This document shows positions 25,561 to 35,975 of a stretch of DNA of 64,000 nt, in pieces. The notes beneath the pieces were generated by a model, which saw nothing but the letters and a program-made list of their open reading frames with translations, made no database searches and had not been told where the DNA came from. The DNA comes from Dryas octopetala (Eukaryota; Streptophyta; Magnoliopsida; Rosales; Rosaceae), in assembly GCA_963921425.1 (NCBI GenBank), contig OY992832.1, forward strand, positions 26,129,489 to 26,193,488, given 5' to 3'. Within the stretch, counting starts at the first letter, position 1, and every line of letters starts with the position of its first letter. Position numbers and translations under genes: made by a program.

Positions 25561-28500
25561 AAATATTCAGAGTTCACAACTTCCGTTCAACGACCGAAAT
25601 GGACGGTAACCACCACGCACGGTGGCTGCCCAGCCCTAACAACACACAAACACTCACCAATATGCAAACAAACCGTAGAATTGGCCTTTAGATGTCCTGG
25701 GGAGGCTGATTGACAAGGAAAAATCACCCGACCCGCCGCAACAAGTGGCGGAGCCGACGGTGGCAGCGGTGGCACAAACTTAAAAATACCCAAATTCAAC
25801 TCCAAACAATCCTAATCATATAATTGAACCTTTAATTGCACAAAAACAACACGAATTTGAGTCCAATTTCAAGATATTCGAAAATAACATAAACCATAAA
25901 ATCGAATTTCTAAAATCTTAAAATTGAACATCAACACCTTAGGGGAAAGATTACCCATACCTAGAGGATCGATTTTGTCAACTGGATCGATGGCCAATTT
26001 TCGCCGGAAACGCCGGAATCGGCGGCGGAAGCCGGCGGCTGGCTTGGCTTCCCGAGCTCATTGCTCCGTCGTGGAGCCTCGTATGGACGAACGGAGACCA
26101 TGGTTGAACTCACCATGACGAGGGCAACAAAGCCCAGTAGGTCCGGCCATCCAATTTCTGCCGGAACAGTGGAATCGCGGTGGTGCAGCCGCAACCCTTG
26201 TGGCGTCGAATCGTCGTCGTGGAGCGTCACCGTCGTGAGGGAAGGTCATGGGCAGACTCTCCGTGGCCTGGGGAAGAGAACCCAGGTGGTCCGGCGCAAC
26301 AACTCCGTCGAAAAACACAGATCGCCGGCGGGGTGGCTCGGCCCTGTTTTGTGTCGTTTCTCCGTCGTGGGTGATCGGCCGGTGGAATGGAGTCCATAGG
26401 GAGAGAGAGGGGAGGGAGGCGATGGCGGCAGGCCAAAACCCGAGCCCAGCCGCCGTCGGACGCGCCGTCACGCGCCGGTGACAGGCGCAGCGAGGGTGAG
26501 GGGCGAGAGAGACTGGCACCGGGGAGAGAGAATAGAGAGAGTGCGGGGAGAGAGATGTAAATAATGAGAGAGAGAATATTCTAGAAAGAGGGAGAAACTT
26601 CTAGAAAAATTAAATTTTTAAACCCGATTTGTCCATTTTACGAAATTGCCCCTCGCTTCAAACGCCCATATCTTTCAAACCGTAACTGCGATTGACGCGT
26701 GCCTCGTGTCTACGAACTCGTGGACTCGAGACCTTTTCATCGTGCCCAAAGTCAAAGACAAAAGTCCATTATTTTTAAAAGTCAACTTTGGGTCGGGTCG
26801 TTACAAGAAATGCACTATAGCCAGAAGAGGAGAAAAGATGGTCGAATTTGTGGTCGTCACATGTGTCGACCCAAAATTGACCGTGTGGCGACCATAAATT
26901 CCACCGAATGGTGACCAGAAAAGTTATAGAGAGATAAAAGACACCAAAAACCCAAATTTGTGGTCGCCATGTAGTCATGTGGCGACCACAAATTCGACCA
27001 GATCTGAAAATTTTGCATATTCTTCTTCTCCATTGTTGGGTTTTGATGGGTCTGATGTCTCGAAGAATCAACCATTTTCTAGGTTTTTTTTGTGGGTTTT
27101 TCTAGGCGATGAGGGGGGAGGCGAGGGGTTTTTTTTTTTTTTTGGTTTTGCTGAGCGACGTGAGTTTTTTTTCATTGAATTTTGTTGGGTTTGTTGCAGC
27201 GACAGGGGATGGAGGCGCCAGCGGCTAGGGCGCGGTGAGGGGGCAGTGGTTGGCTTGGAAAGAGAAAGGAAAAAAAAAAAAAACTACAGTGAAAAAGGGT
27301 TTTATATGGAGGGTATTATGAGTATTTCAAGTTAAAAAGGGTTATAAATGTAAGTTTTGGGGCTAAGGGGTCAAAAAAGTTTAAGGGGTATTTAAAAAGG
27401 TATTTCTCTAATTTAATAACACGTATAGCCAAATTCAAAAAGTATTTAAGTGTTAGATAATATAAAAATAAATATTTTAATTAATATAAACATCATCGAT
27501 TCAATTCTGTTATAACCGTCAGAATGGAGTTTTCAATTTGATACCAAATCGGTGTTATGCGGTTCTCATCAATTAAACGATAGATGAAAGGAGTCTCAAG
27601 ACGATTAAATAATTGGTTCGGTCTTGTTAAGCATTGATCGGTATTCGGTTATGCAGTTATTTTTATCCACCCCATTTAGTCAAGGAGACGTGGTCACACA
27701 GATCTTGTGTCCAAGATATCAGATAGCCACAAAACAGAAATCCTCTTATTCGAAGTCTAATTGCCTGTTAGCTAAAGCAAAATAAAGATATGAGCAAAGC
27801 TCTAACTAGGAAATAGGAATGTTACCTAAAAAGAAAAAGAAAAAAGAACTTTAGCTACAACTACAATTGTCTTGTTTATTTAAGGAACATAGAAGTGATT
27901 GAAGAGTGGAGCCAAACAACTTAAGCCAACCAAGAAAACAACTTTCATCACTTTGCTTAATCTTTAATACAAAAACTGTGTATAAATGTAAATTGTATTT
28001 ACTGAAATAATCAATTGAACAAAGTTAATTTCTTTATTTCAATTACATAAGTAAAATTTAAACTTTCTAATAATATATTCAGAAACTAAGACTATTAGTG
28101 TCATTACTTATCACTTCTAAGTTGACATATATACACTAGTATTTATAAAAGTAAAGTAGCTAAGCATTGTTAGGGTTGTGGGTGTCTTCTTCTTCTGTGT
28201 ATCCTAACAGGCAATCCACCCCTCATCTTAAGCAGAAGTGATAGGATGTAAGGAGTGTAACGACCCGGCCCAAAGTTGACTTTAAAATAAATGGGCCTTT
28301 GATTTTTGACTTTGGGTCCGTTAGATAGGTCTCGAGTTCACGAATTCGTAGACACGCGGCACGCGTCAATCGGAGTTACGGTTTGAAAGTTATGGGTGTT
28401 TAAAGCGAGGGGCAATTTCGTAAAATGACAAATTTGGAGTTTAAAAATTCAGATTTCTAGAAATTTCTCTCTCTCTCTCTCTAGAACACTCTCTCTCTCC

Positions 28501-29517
28501 TTTATATCTCTCTCTCTCTCTCCCGCACACGAACTTCTCCCTCTCTCTCCCCGACGCCCCTCCCCTGGCACCCTCTCATCTCCGGCCTGCTCCCCTCGCC
28601 GTCCGGCCAGGAGACGGCGACGACACCACCTCAGCCTCCCCCTTCTCTCTCTCTCCTCCCCCGATCCCTCTCTCCCCGCTGGTTTTCTCTCTCTCGGCTG
28701 GCTCTCTCTCTCTTCCCCGTGACCTCTCTCCTCGAACCTCGGTCGTCCGGCGCCAGAATTCAGTGATCCGACCGGCGTTGGACTCGTCTCCACGCCGCCG
28801 ACCTCCCAGTGGGGTCCGATCAGCCAACCAAGCCGCAACGGCGGCGCAGCGACGCCGTTTCTGAAACGAAGCTCTCGACGGCGACTCAATTTTTTTCGGC
28901 GAGTTCGAGGCCGACGACCACTTGGGTTCTCTTCCCCAGGCTCCGGCGAGTCCAGCAGCGTCACCCCCTTGCTCCGGTGATCGCTCACGGCGGCGAATCG
29001 ACGATGCAAAAGCCGGCGACTTCCGCCGCCGATTTCGGCCATTTCCGGTGAGATTTGGCCGTCGGCCGAGTTGTCAAAAATGATCCTCGAGGTATGGGCC
29101 TTCTTTCCCCCTTGTTATTGCGTGTCAATTTTGAGAATTTAAAAAAATTGAAATTTTAGGGCTTGTACCCATTTCGGGTTTGCCTTGAATTGAACCTACT
29201 TGAATGATTTCTGAGTTGTTTTTCATCCAATTGAAGGTCCTAGGTTGAATTTGGGTTGATTTTTAGTTGAAAAATCATTTTCTTAGATTGTGCCGCCGCA
29301 GCCACCACTGTCTCCGCCACTTGTGGCGGCGGGTCAGCGGCCATTTGTCTCTTTTTGCCCACATTGAACTTCTAGGAGATCCTTAGAGGTTGTTTGGTGA
29401 GTTCTGTGAAATTTCTGTGTTGTATAAGCCGGACAGCCACCGTGTATGGTGGCGGCCGCCCGTTTTGGACGATTAAACGACTAATTGTGAATTATGTTTA
29501 TATTTAAGTTGGCTGTC

Positions 29518-29630
29518 TGGTCTTAACAGGTACAGGGGCTCGGGAAATATCATTCCCGATGCCGTTATGCTGCCGGATTTGGTATCCGAGCAATGGCACC
29601 GTGAAGGGTATTTTGGTCTTTTACGTGGTT
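29518..29630 (+). other. Conserved LTR block (C copy)
   Basis: Reads GGTCTTAACAGGTAC, then CCCGATGCCGTTATGCTGCC, TATCCGAGCAATGGCACCG and TGAAGGGTATTTTGG. It matches B on the minus strand and D in diverged form. The CTTAACAG/GTAC core resembles abutting splice acceptor and donor signals. Its function is unknown. Confidence 0.7.
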
Positions 29631-30020
29631 TAATTGTCTGTTTTATAGATTTGCTGCTTTACACTAGAGAAGATTAGGTGTAGGATTTGAATTGGGAGAA
29701 TGAATTGACGAGGATTTGAGGTGAAGGAATTATTTGGGAATTATAGAGTTTCTTAGAGGAGAGTCACCAAATTAAAGAAGATTGTTTATAGTCAAGATTA
29801 ATGATTGATGATTAGGCAGTTATTATATACAAAAGGATCAAATTAATTATTGAGGAAATGTTAGTATGTTTCGAGTGACAGACAAGTGATGGTTTATGAG
29901 CGGGGATCAATTTCGGAGGGATGCGGCTTAGTTCGGAGTAACTGTGGGTGAAATGTTGTGAGTTAAAAATGTGAGTACTGATTGGGCGAGCCTGCTCGTG
30001 CGGAAGGGTCATCCGTACGA

Positions 30021-30424
30021 GATTGTGGCTAGGATTTGAGCCTGCTCGTATAAAGAGACCCCTCCATACGAGATTGTGGCTAGGATTTGAGCCTGCTCGT
30101 ATGGAGAGACCCCTCCATACGGGATTGTGGCTAGGATTTGAGCCTGCTCGTATGGAGAGACCCCTCCATACGGGATTGTGGCTAGGATTTGAGCCTGCTC
30201 GTATGGAGAGACCCCTCCATACGGGATTGTGGCTAGGATTTGAGCCTGCTCGTACGGAGAGACCCCTCCGTACGAGATTGTGGCTAGGATACGAGCCTGC
30301 TCGTACGGAGTGACCCCTCCATACGGGATTGTGGCTAGGATTTGAGCCTGCTCGTGCGGAGCGACCCTCCGTATGAGATTGTGGCCAGGATTCGAGCCTG
30401 CCCGTGCGCGGGATTGTGGCCAGG
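30021..30424. repeat. 51 bp minisatellite inside solo LTR C, about eight copies
   Basis: The unit starts TTGTGGCTAGGATTTGAGCC and contains CGTATGGAGAGACCCC followed by TCCATACG, so each unit can fold on itself. As 51 is divisible by three it creates long repetitive frames on both strands (17-residue periods), which are artefacts. The last units are shorter and diverged. Confidence 0.9.
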
Positions 30425-31688
30425 ACATTGTCTACAGTACAGGTACGAGAATGATGTGAGTTTTAAGAATAAGTGTTTCGAGATATTAGCTTCCAAGGAT
30501 AAATTCAGTTCAGAGTTTGACTTATGGCTGAGGAAATTTAAAAATGGTTTGAAAGGAGATTTTCGAAAGTAGTTATAAAGCTGGAGAATTTCCAAGAAAC
30601 GAAGTGTGTGAAATTAGATAGATGGTTGTTGGGTTGCTTGTATTGCATTTGTTTGCTAGGACTTAGTAAAATCTAGGCTTGAATCGTGAGGACGGAAATG
30701 ATGGTGTCTATGCATTGAGGATATTAATCAGGATGTGAATGATTGAGGTTGAGGTTAATGGTTGATAATTATGCAATTGATTTGTCAGAGTATAATTGTT
30801 ATTATTGATGAAATTTGATGTGAAATTGAGATATTTTGATTTTCTTGATGCTTGGATGGGTGTAGGATTTTTGTTATGCAGGATAAGCAGGCTGAGGAAG
30901 CAGTGGGGAGAAGACGAGGCAGTGGGACCCAGAAAAATTTATTTAATTGCTTTTACTCAGTGGTTTGTTTAAAATGTTTATGACAGAATTATATTTACTT
31001 ATGTTGTTGTGCATGGCTCAAAAGTGAGAGAAAACAGATTTAACAGTTTGATGTTCTGTATTTTCATGGGCCCGAGGATCGGGGGGTTACAAGGGGGGTT
31101 CATCATCCTCTCTGCAGAGGCACCACCATCAACAGCCACAACCTCAAACTCATACATCACTGCTGCCACAACTGACTTCATCTGCACATAAGCCATCTCC
31201 TTCCCCAAACACATCCTGGGCCCACAATGAAACACCGGGAACCGAAATTGATCCGACGGCTGAAACACTCCATCAGCATCCAACCACCTCTGAGGCTTAA
31301 ACTCTCTGCAATCTTCCCCCCACACCTTCTCCATCCTGCCCATTGCATAAGCAGAGTAGTTAGCAAACCACCCTTTCGCCACTTGGCTTCCATCCGGCAA
31401 AACATCAGCATCCACCGTTAATCTTGAGTTGATAGGGACAGGTGGAAACAACCGCATAGACTCTGATAGAGCTGCATGTAGGTAATGAAGCTTCTTCAGC
31501 TCATCATAGCTGAAAATTCTTGGCTGGATTTCCGCCACCACCGCCGTCTCCGCCGCCACTGCGGCCGACAACTCGTCGAATATCGATTCGGCGCAATGAG
31601 GATGACCAGCAATCAACCAAAAGAACCAAGTAAGAGCTGTAGAGGTGTTGTCTCTACCAGCAAGAATGAAGCTAATCACTATGTCTCT

Positions 31689-32285
31689 TGTTACAATTAT
31701 TTGAAATTATTGACATGTAATTTCAATAATTATCCGCCCACTTGGGGTGGATACTATCCTATCTCAGTTAAGAGATAAGGATGACAGATGAGGATTGTGG
31801 TCTTTGAATTTGAATTCAAACAGAGACCCAATCTCACCACACTTCTGATAACTCTCTCTAGGAAACCACAAGAAAAAGAGAAAGTCTGATGGTAGACTTA
31901 TATAAAAACTCTCGTGCATATACTCTTCAGGAACTAAACCTTAGACAATTCACCAAAAGAGTCTGGGAGCTTTGGGATCGTGGAAATCTTGGGATCTGAC
32001 TTTCATAGCAAATCCCTTACATTGGAGACACAAGAACGTGCACAGAAGTTGTGATTTGCGTTTCCACAGCAGCTGGGTTGATTACTGCACGTCGAGGCCG
32101 TAACATCGAGGTGGTTACACTAATTCAAGACACTTCCGCACAGTAAGTAATCTGAACTGGAGTTTGATTTCCAATTGGCATTTGATTTCCAATTGACATT
32201 CGATTGCTGTAGTAATTGCTATATGAGATGTCAACTGTTTCATTACGGAATGTAAACTGTTGCATTGATATAAATAATTCTTACA
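31689..32285 (-). mobile_element. LTR-like segment replacing the middle of the P450
   Basis: The segment starts TGTTACAATT and ends AATAATTCTTACA, so it has TG...CA ends in either reading. It separates the N-terminal P450 piece (ending after QRK) from the piece beginning RDIVISFILAG. Flanks TCTCT and TCTTA match at only three of five positions, so no clean duplication is seen. Because ~170 P450 residues are lost here, a deletion accompanied or followed the insertion. A Copia-size solo LTR is the best guess. Confidence 0.5.
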
Positions 32286-32786
32286 TCTTAAAAACCTCCT
32301 TCTGTACTCTTAATCTTGCGTTGGACGGTCCAAAGGTGGCCGTCGACGTTGAAGATGCGTGGCCGAGGAGCTCGCAGAGAACGTCGTGGAAGCGGGAGCC
32401 TTTGACGTAGTTGGGGAAGTTGGATAGCAGGAGGTGCTCAACGTTTAAGGGGTTGGCTGTGCAGATGCCATGGGAGAGGTTGAGGAAAGAATGGACCTCA
32501 AGAGTTGAAGATGGGGTTTGGGAGAGCATGTCGGAAACCCAGTCATGGAAGCGGTGGCGGTGGCGGTTGCGGAGGAAGCCGGGGAGGTTTCCGATTATGG
32601 CGTGTGACTGTGGACATGGCGTTTTTGGGTGTGGTTGACGAGTAAAGGAGAAAAGAAAGATGAAAAGTGAGATGGAAAGGAATAAGGAGATGAAGATAAG
32701 AAAGATGGTGTTCAGGTCCAACATTAGCTTCTCACGAGTGGCTGATGAGCGACGGACAATAAATATATATATATATAAGATAACTA

Positions 32787-33156
32787 AACTAGTTAGTAAG
32801 TAATACCACACTAACAATCATTTTTAATTTACTACACAATATAATTTTATGATTCAAACCGTGTATTTTTTAGATTCTCATTCAAAAATCATCTTTACAA
32901 AAAATCAACAAAATCAAAAATCGTTTAGTCAACTATTAGTAAGCTAATTGTGCTCATATAAATGGACGAATACAAATTTTTCAATAAAACATGAAATGAT
33001 TGTAATGATAATCAAATAGCTAAATAATTTCTGATTTGATTGATTTTTTGTAAGATTGATCTTTGAATGAAGACCTAAAATATGAACGGTTTGTGAGATT
33101 ACATTGTGTAGTGGGCCCAAAAAGGTGGTTAGCACCGTATTATCTTACTAACTTGT
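32787..33156. mobile_element. Foldback MITE 1
   Basis: The left arm (AGTTAGTAAGTAATACC and on through TCATTCAAAAATCATC) pairs with the reverse complement of the right arm (ending TTATCTTACTAACTTG) for roughly 150 bp, with scattered mismatches. It sits directly upstream of the P450 start codon. It shares the internal words ACCGT..ATATTTTAG and AAAAATCA.CAAATC with MITE 2. Confidence 0.7.
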
Positions 33157-33194
33157 TAGCTCTAGAGCATTTTTAATATATATATTATATCAGA

Positions 33195-33531
33195 AATGAT
33201 CACTCGCTCATCATAGAGCGGGGAATTTCCCGCTCACCTAACCACCCAGCAACAAATTTCAATGATCGAAACCGTCCATATTTTAGAGCATCATTCAAAT
33301 ATTACATTTGCAAAAAATCAGCCAAATCGAAAATTGTTTAGCTAGTGTATTACTGTCAATATCATTTCAACCTTATCTGACAAACTGTATTTGTCTGTAA
33401 AGTTTGGAGGACCAAACAATTATCGATTTGGCTGATTTAAAAAAAAAAAAAAACGACCCTTAAGGAAGGACTTAAAAAATGGATAGTCTCGATCATTGAA
33501 TTCCCTGCTTCGTTGTGAGCAAGTGATTATT
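33195..33531. mobile_element. Foldback MITE 2
   Basis: The ends AATGATCACTCGCTC and GAGCAAGTGATTATT pair as inverted repeats. The arms continue inward through AATGATCGAAACCGTCCAT and AAAATCAGCCAAATCG for about 130 bp. TA-rich sequence on both sides hides any target duplication. There is no coding capacity. Confidence 0.75.
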
Positions 33532-33558
33532 ATTGTATATTATATATATATATATATA

Positions 33559-35588
33559 CGGGGGCAGATCATGGGGCTTTTTAGGAAGATACCCACCTAA
33601 ACTTTGACTCGATTTGCATGTTACCACCTAAATTAAAAATTGAAGCAAGTTGCCTCCTGAATTAAATTTTGTTTGCAAGTTACCACCTCTATCCAAATTC
33701 TCATGGGTTTTTTGGTCTTTTCATAGAGAAGATCTTAGGTGGGAAAGCTTTTGCCACCTCAGCATGTTGAATGGCAAGGCCCAACCAATACAAGTGGCCA
33801 CATGTATAACTATTTTTCTATTTCTATTTTCCTATTTTTACAAATTTTGAAAATTAATTAAAAATAGTTTCAGACTCAAAAAAATGCACGGAAAATTCTT
33901 ACGAACTCGTCTTAACTAATACTAATTTACTATAGAGTCAAATTACCAATTTGCCCTCTGAGAGTTTCCAAAAAATTTAGAAAGTCCAAATTTATTTCTA
34001 AAAAATTAAAATACTCTAGACTCTTTAAAAATTCATAGAATAATCTCCCGAACTCCAAAAAATACACGGTCTGCACCATTGGTCTTCTAAAAACTAACAC
34101 TACCTTTCTAGTGAGCACTTGCTATCCAAAAGACCTCTCGTCTTAGAGGAAAATAAATTCTAGAAAAATTCTAGAATTTTCAAAAAGTCTCGAAAGAATT
34201 CTCTAAAATAGGTTTTTGGTAGTTTCCAAAATATTTTTTAGAATTCTTCTGAGATTTTATGGAAATTCTATAATTTTTATAGAATTTATTTTATGGGGGA
34301 AAATTTATTTTAATTTTTTAGAAATACATTTGAACTTCCCAAATTTTCTGGAAACTCTCAGAAGAAAAATTGGTAATTTGACTCTATAGTAAATTAGTAT
34401 TATACAAGATGAGTCCGTAAGAATTTTTCATATATTTTTCTGAGTCCGGAGCTATTTTTAATTAATTTTCAAAGTTTGTAAAAATAGAAAAATGGTTGTA
34501 CATGTGGCCACTTGTAATTGGTTGGGCCTTACCATTGAGCATGCTGGGGTGGCAAAAGCTTTCTCACCCAAGTTCTTCTCTATGAAAAAACTAAAAAATA
34601 CATGAAGATTTAGATAGAGGTGGTAACTTGCAAACAAAATTTAATTCAGGGGACAACTTGTTTCAACTTTTAATTTATGTGGTAACATACAAATCGATTC
34701 AAAATTCAGGCAGTAGTCCTGGCATCACAAAAATCACACAACTTTTGACACAAATTTAACACCCTTAGATTAAATCACCTTGAACTACTGAGATGGACGC
34801 TGACTTATTTCTTTGATTTTAAAAAACAAAATAAATTTTTACTCCTCTCTTCCCCTCATTTTTTGGGAAGATAAATTTCACTTCCCCAAAACACTATTTC
34901 TCTCTCCTCTTCATCTCTTCCAATACCGTTTCTCCTCTCTTTCTCCAACTCAAAATATGGGTATGAGAAAGTGTTAGAGTTGTGTAAATCTTCACTACCT
35001 TTCAATAATCAGAATAATGAACGGATTCATTTCCAGATCATGTTGCGGATCCATGGATGATGGTCATGTAAGGGCGTAAGGGCGTAGAGAACATAGGTGA
35101 AATGGGTTTAAGTTCCTCTTGTGAAAAAAAAAAAAATCATAGAAAGCTGTAAACATTAACATGAAATTTAAAAAAATGAATTGGTTTGAAGTTGAAATAT
35201 GGATTTTATTTCTGGCCCATTGTTTGTGAATTCTCACTTTGTTTTTTGCACATGGTTTGAGTTGAAGAAGAAGAAGGGAGATGGAAGAGTGCTTTAGAGA
35301 GAGAAACATTTTCAATCTGGTTGAATTAATCGAAGAAGATAGATGAGAAGAGATAGAGAATGTTTTGTGGAAGATTGTTATGAGGAAAGAGAAATAGTGT
35401 TTTGGCGAAATTTATCTTCCCAAAAAATGAGGGGGAGGGGGGAAGAGAGAAGTGAAAATTTATTTTGATTTTTAAAATCAAAGAGGTAAGTCATCATCCA
35501 TCTCAGCCGTTCAAAGTGGGTTTAATCTAAGGGTGTTAAATTTGTGTCAAAAGTTGTGTCATTTTTATAATGGGATTGATCTACCCCC
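33559..35588. mobile_element. Foldback element split by a second foldback
   Basis: The outer ends GGGGGCAGATCATGG (33560) and the reverse complement of AATGGGATTGATCTACCCCC (35569-35588) pair. The arms resume inside the nested element: 34724-34860 pairs with 35400-35565 across TTTGACACAAATTTAACACC and the AAAATGAGG/TCCCAAAA words. Without the nested element it would be about 0.9 kb. It is flanked by TATATATA runs on both sides. Open frames inside are not gene-like. Confidence 0.65.
33575..34719. mobile_element. Nested long foldback element, about 1.15 kb
   Basis: Arms of several hundred bases pair almost end to end: 33590-33720 (GCATGTTACCACCTAAATT) with 34565-34715, and 33765-34000 (CCAACCAATACAAGTGGCCA) with 34300-34520. 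The centre at about 34130-34260 is also self-complementary. Nearly the whole element is one imperfect hairpin, so it could yield long double-stranded RNA if transcribed. The insertion edges lie near TGG on both sides but are not exact. Confidence 0.75.
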
Positions 35589-35834
35589 TATATATATATA
35601 TATATTCACTAGGGCGGACATCTGCAATTTTTTCATTTCATGGATTTTCAGAGCCAAGCGTTCTACAGTGTCATTTTCTTCTTCTTCCGAGCTCTCGGCA
35701 CTTGTTTGTCTGCTTTATGTTAGGTTTTAATTTTGAAAGGTGCACAGCCTCCACAAGTCTCATTCCACACTCTAGGAGGATATGTGGTGAACCTCGAAGA
35801 AGTACCCTAAAAAATCGATGGACGAAGCAGTGCC

Positions 35835-35975
35835 GAGCACTTGTTGCAGCTCTCAACTGTTATAAAAAATGGTCTGTCAAGCGCTTGTTGCAGTGCTCGG
35901 CTATTATAAAAAATGGGCTACCGAGTGCTTGTTGCAATGCTCGGCTATTATAAAAAATGGGTTGCCGAGCACTCG
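35835..35975. repeat. 44 bp tandem repeat, three copies
   Basis: CTTGTTGCA recurs at 35840, 35884 and 35928, each followed by TATAAAAAATGG. Each unit contains GCCGAGC and GCTCGGC words, so neighbouring units can pair. Compound, palindrome-bearing repeats like this are typical of subterminal regions of DNA transposons, but no termini were found. Confidence 0.8.

Larger units (their letters stand above)
23585..26805 (-). mobile_element. Solo LTR B, 3221 bp, inserted in array copy 6
   Basis: Exact AGAAA duplications flank it at 23580-23584 and 26806-26810, and the ends are TG...CA (TGAAACACCCC to GGTCGTTACA). The uninterrupted sequence is visible in the five other units, so the insertion is certain. 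Read on the minus strand it opens TGTAACGACCCGACCC like A and C, and closes with a GGGCCCGAGG word shared with C. Its G+C-rich part (25980-26500) yields several overlapping open frames on both strands with no family signature; these are leader sequence and not genes. Confidence 0.92.
7246..28169 (+). repeat. Tandem array 1: six copies of a ~2.95 kb unit
   Basis: The sequence TTAGAGATGAAGGGGTAC recurs at 7246, 10207, 13153, 16086, 19044 and 22030, and each time the following ~2.95 kb is almost identical. Every unit holds the last 1.41 kb of the 4.6 kb LTR, one GCACC duplication, the right half of the split inverted-repeat element, and about 0.77 kb of sequence that lies 3' of the P450 pseudogene. 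Unit lengths are 2961, 2946, 2933, 2958 and 2986 bp; copy 6 is 2914 bp after removing its LTR insertion. The repeat contains no gene. Open frames of 60-125 codons recur in every unit only because the unit itself is repeated. Confidence 0.95.
22030..28169 (+). repeat. Array 1, copy 6, carrying solo LTR B
   Basis: The last unit is interrupted at 23585-26805 by a solo LTR. Directly after its TC tract (to about 23518) it lacks the ~40 bp that other copies have before AAAAACAAACAAAAAAA. Its right part (about 27300-28169) carries many private differences, such as loss of five bases in the CCACCCC...TTTAGTCAAGG stretch near 27672, so it is the most diverged right half. It ends exactly at the stop codon of the P450 pseudogene. 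Confidence 0.9.
28256..31091 (+). mobile_element. Solo LTR C, 2836 bp, inserted in the P450 coding region
   Basis: The element runs from TGTAACGACCCGGCCC to ATCGGGGGGTTACA. The flanks AGGAG (28251-28255) and AGGGG (31092-31096) form a 5 bp duplication with one mismatch. The first ~180 bp match A and B on their minus strands. A CT-rich, G+C-rich leader (28460-29050) gives a 197-codon minus-strand frame full of Arg and Glu, which is compositional and not a gene. The minisatellite and the conserved block (29518-29630) follow the same order as in B. Confidence 0.88.
28170..32724 (-). pseudogene. CYP94-like cytochrome P450 pseudogene in three fragments
   Basis: CYP94-type P450s are ER-bound monooxygenases acting on fatty acids or jasmonate conjugates. 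The N-terminal piece (32286-32724) has a hydrophobic anchor, IIGNLPGFLRNRHRH and TANPLNVEHLL. It then shifts frame by one lost base after LLGH; the next frame reads IFNVDGHLWTVQRK. About 170 residues are missing, replaced by an LTR-like segment. The C-terminal piece (31092-31688) keeps helix I (AGRDNTST), ESMR, a PQRW motif and the heme loop FHCGPRMCLG with its cysteine. Solo LTR C then cuts the frame. The last 28 codons lie at 28170-28255 and end in TAA. Removing the LTR and one 5 bp duplication rejoins MMNPP to YILSLLLKMRGGLPV in frame. The frameshift and deletion make it non-functional. Family assignment to CYP94 is by motif memory; the subfamily is not decided. Confidence 0.88.

Noticed and set aside
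26058..26519. 153-codon minus-strand frame and overlapping plus-strand frames in LTR B
   Set aside because: They come from the G+C-rich leader of the LTR, where stop codons are rare by composition. Overlaps on several frames argue against coding.
28449..29042. 197-codon minus-strand frame rich in Arg, Glu and Gly
   Set aside because: It is the antisense of the CT- and GC-rich leader of solo LTR C, with no domain, and is low-complexity.
30009..30428. Regularly spaced repeats that resemble a CRISPR array or a repeat protein
   Set aside because: The repeats are directly adjacent 51 bp units without unique spacers, within a plant LTR. The repetitive peptide frames exist on both strands because 51 is a multiple of three.
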